DNA from: Chitinophaga pinensis
Lineage (GTDB): Bacteria; Bacteroidota; Bacteroidia; Chitinophagales; Chitinophagaceae
Direction of reading: 5' to 3'
Length of the DNA stretch: 6,827 nucleotides
Assembly (NCBI GenBank): GCA_943324055.2
Contig: CALPKD020000070.1
Coordinates: forward strand, 1-6,827
Below are positions 6,535 to 6,827 of the stretch, in pieces. The notes below the pieces were generated by a model that saw nothing but the letters and a program-made list of their open reading frames with translations, was not told where the DNA came from and made no database searches. Both the position numbers and the translations under genes were made by a program. Numbering within the stretch: position 1 is the stretch's first letter; every line of letters begins with the position of its first letter.

Positions 6535-6827
6535 TTAGTTGCCGATTAAAAAAACAACTAATTTTTTATGTAATTCGGGTAAGTGCTCCTTCCAATAACT
6601 TGCGGTAGCAGTTTTAATCCATTCATTAGGAGCCGTGATATCCACTCCAATGCACATCTTGGTATTAGGATGGCAGCCCTGGATGAGCGCTTCCATCATT
6701 TGATTGTTTCTATAAGGTGTTTCTATAAATAATTGAGTGCAGTTCCTTTGTTTTGTATCTGCATCTAACGCTTGAATCTTTTTCTTTCTTTCTGCAGCAT
6801 CTATGGGGAGGTAGCCGTGAAATTGAA
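6535..6827 (-). CDS. RsmI-like SAM-dependent methyltransferase, C-terminal part (partial)
   Basis: A minus-strand frame enters from the right edge (first full codon ends at 6825) and runs 96 codons to a TAA at 6537-6535. It reads FHGYLPIDAAERKKKIQAL, then QLFIETPYRNNQMMEAL and MCIGVDITAPNEWIKTAT, and ends KLVVFLIGN. This matches the C-terminal half of the Bacteroidota SAM-dependent methyltransferases of the tetrapyrrole methylase fold, relatives of RsmI, the 16S rRNA C1402 2'-O-methyltransferase; FIETPYRNN corresponds to the FYESPHR-type segment of RsmI. The true substrate of this shorter subfamily is not certain. The N-terminal SAM-binding part lies outside the window. comEC begins 46 bases after the stop with no recognisable promoter or terminator between, so read-through into comEC is likely. 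Confidence 0.85.
   Translation of the reverse strand, partial: QFHGYLPIDAAERKKKIQALDADTKQRNCTQLFIETPYRNNQMMEALIQGCHPNTKMCIGVDITAPNEWIKTATASYWKEHLPELHKKLVVFLIGN

Overview
The window is a short, gene-dense stretch of a chromosome from a member of the Bacteroidota. The evidence is gldE-gldD gliding-motility genes, a DUF3109 protein, Bacteroidota-style purH, ComEC and RsmI-like methyltransferase sequences, AT-rich intergenic gaps without usable Shine-Dalgarno sites, and two exact matches to the Bacteroidota -7 promoter consensus TAnnTTTG. The protein sequences look closest to the Chitinophagales/Sphingobacteria side of the phylum, but that placement is an impression from sequence alone.

Left half, + strand: the 3' end of gldE (1-115) overlaps the start codon of gldD (108-695). 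A 27-bp gap with a possible promoter follows, then a cysteine-rich DUF3109 protein (723-1307), and 17 bp later lutB (1325-2704), an iron-sulfur subunit of the lactate oxidation complex. lutA and lutC are not in the window.

Right half, - strand: read in its own direction, it starts with the 3' end of an RsmI-like SAM-dependent methyltransferase (6827-6535). Next come a compact ComEC/Rec2-family membrane protein (6488-5202), purH (5166-3682) and an EamA/DMT-family transporter (3661-2735). The gaps are 46, 35 and 20 bp, so these four are probably read through as one transcription unit, possibly with an extra promoter directly in front of purH. The two halves converge at 2705-2734, where a weak hairpin could terminate transcription. 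No gap longer than 50 bp exists, and no mobile element, tRNA, rRNA or CRISPR array was seen.

Most of the window is ordinary housekeeping and accessory metabolism, and I do not see a new multi-gene system. Two points deserve a second look. A perfect 13-bp inverted repeat with a 3-nt loop buries the comEC start codon. The ComEC protein itself keeps the membrane competence core but appears to lack both soluble domains (OB-fold and metallo-beta-lactamase) typical of full-length DNA-uptake channels.
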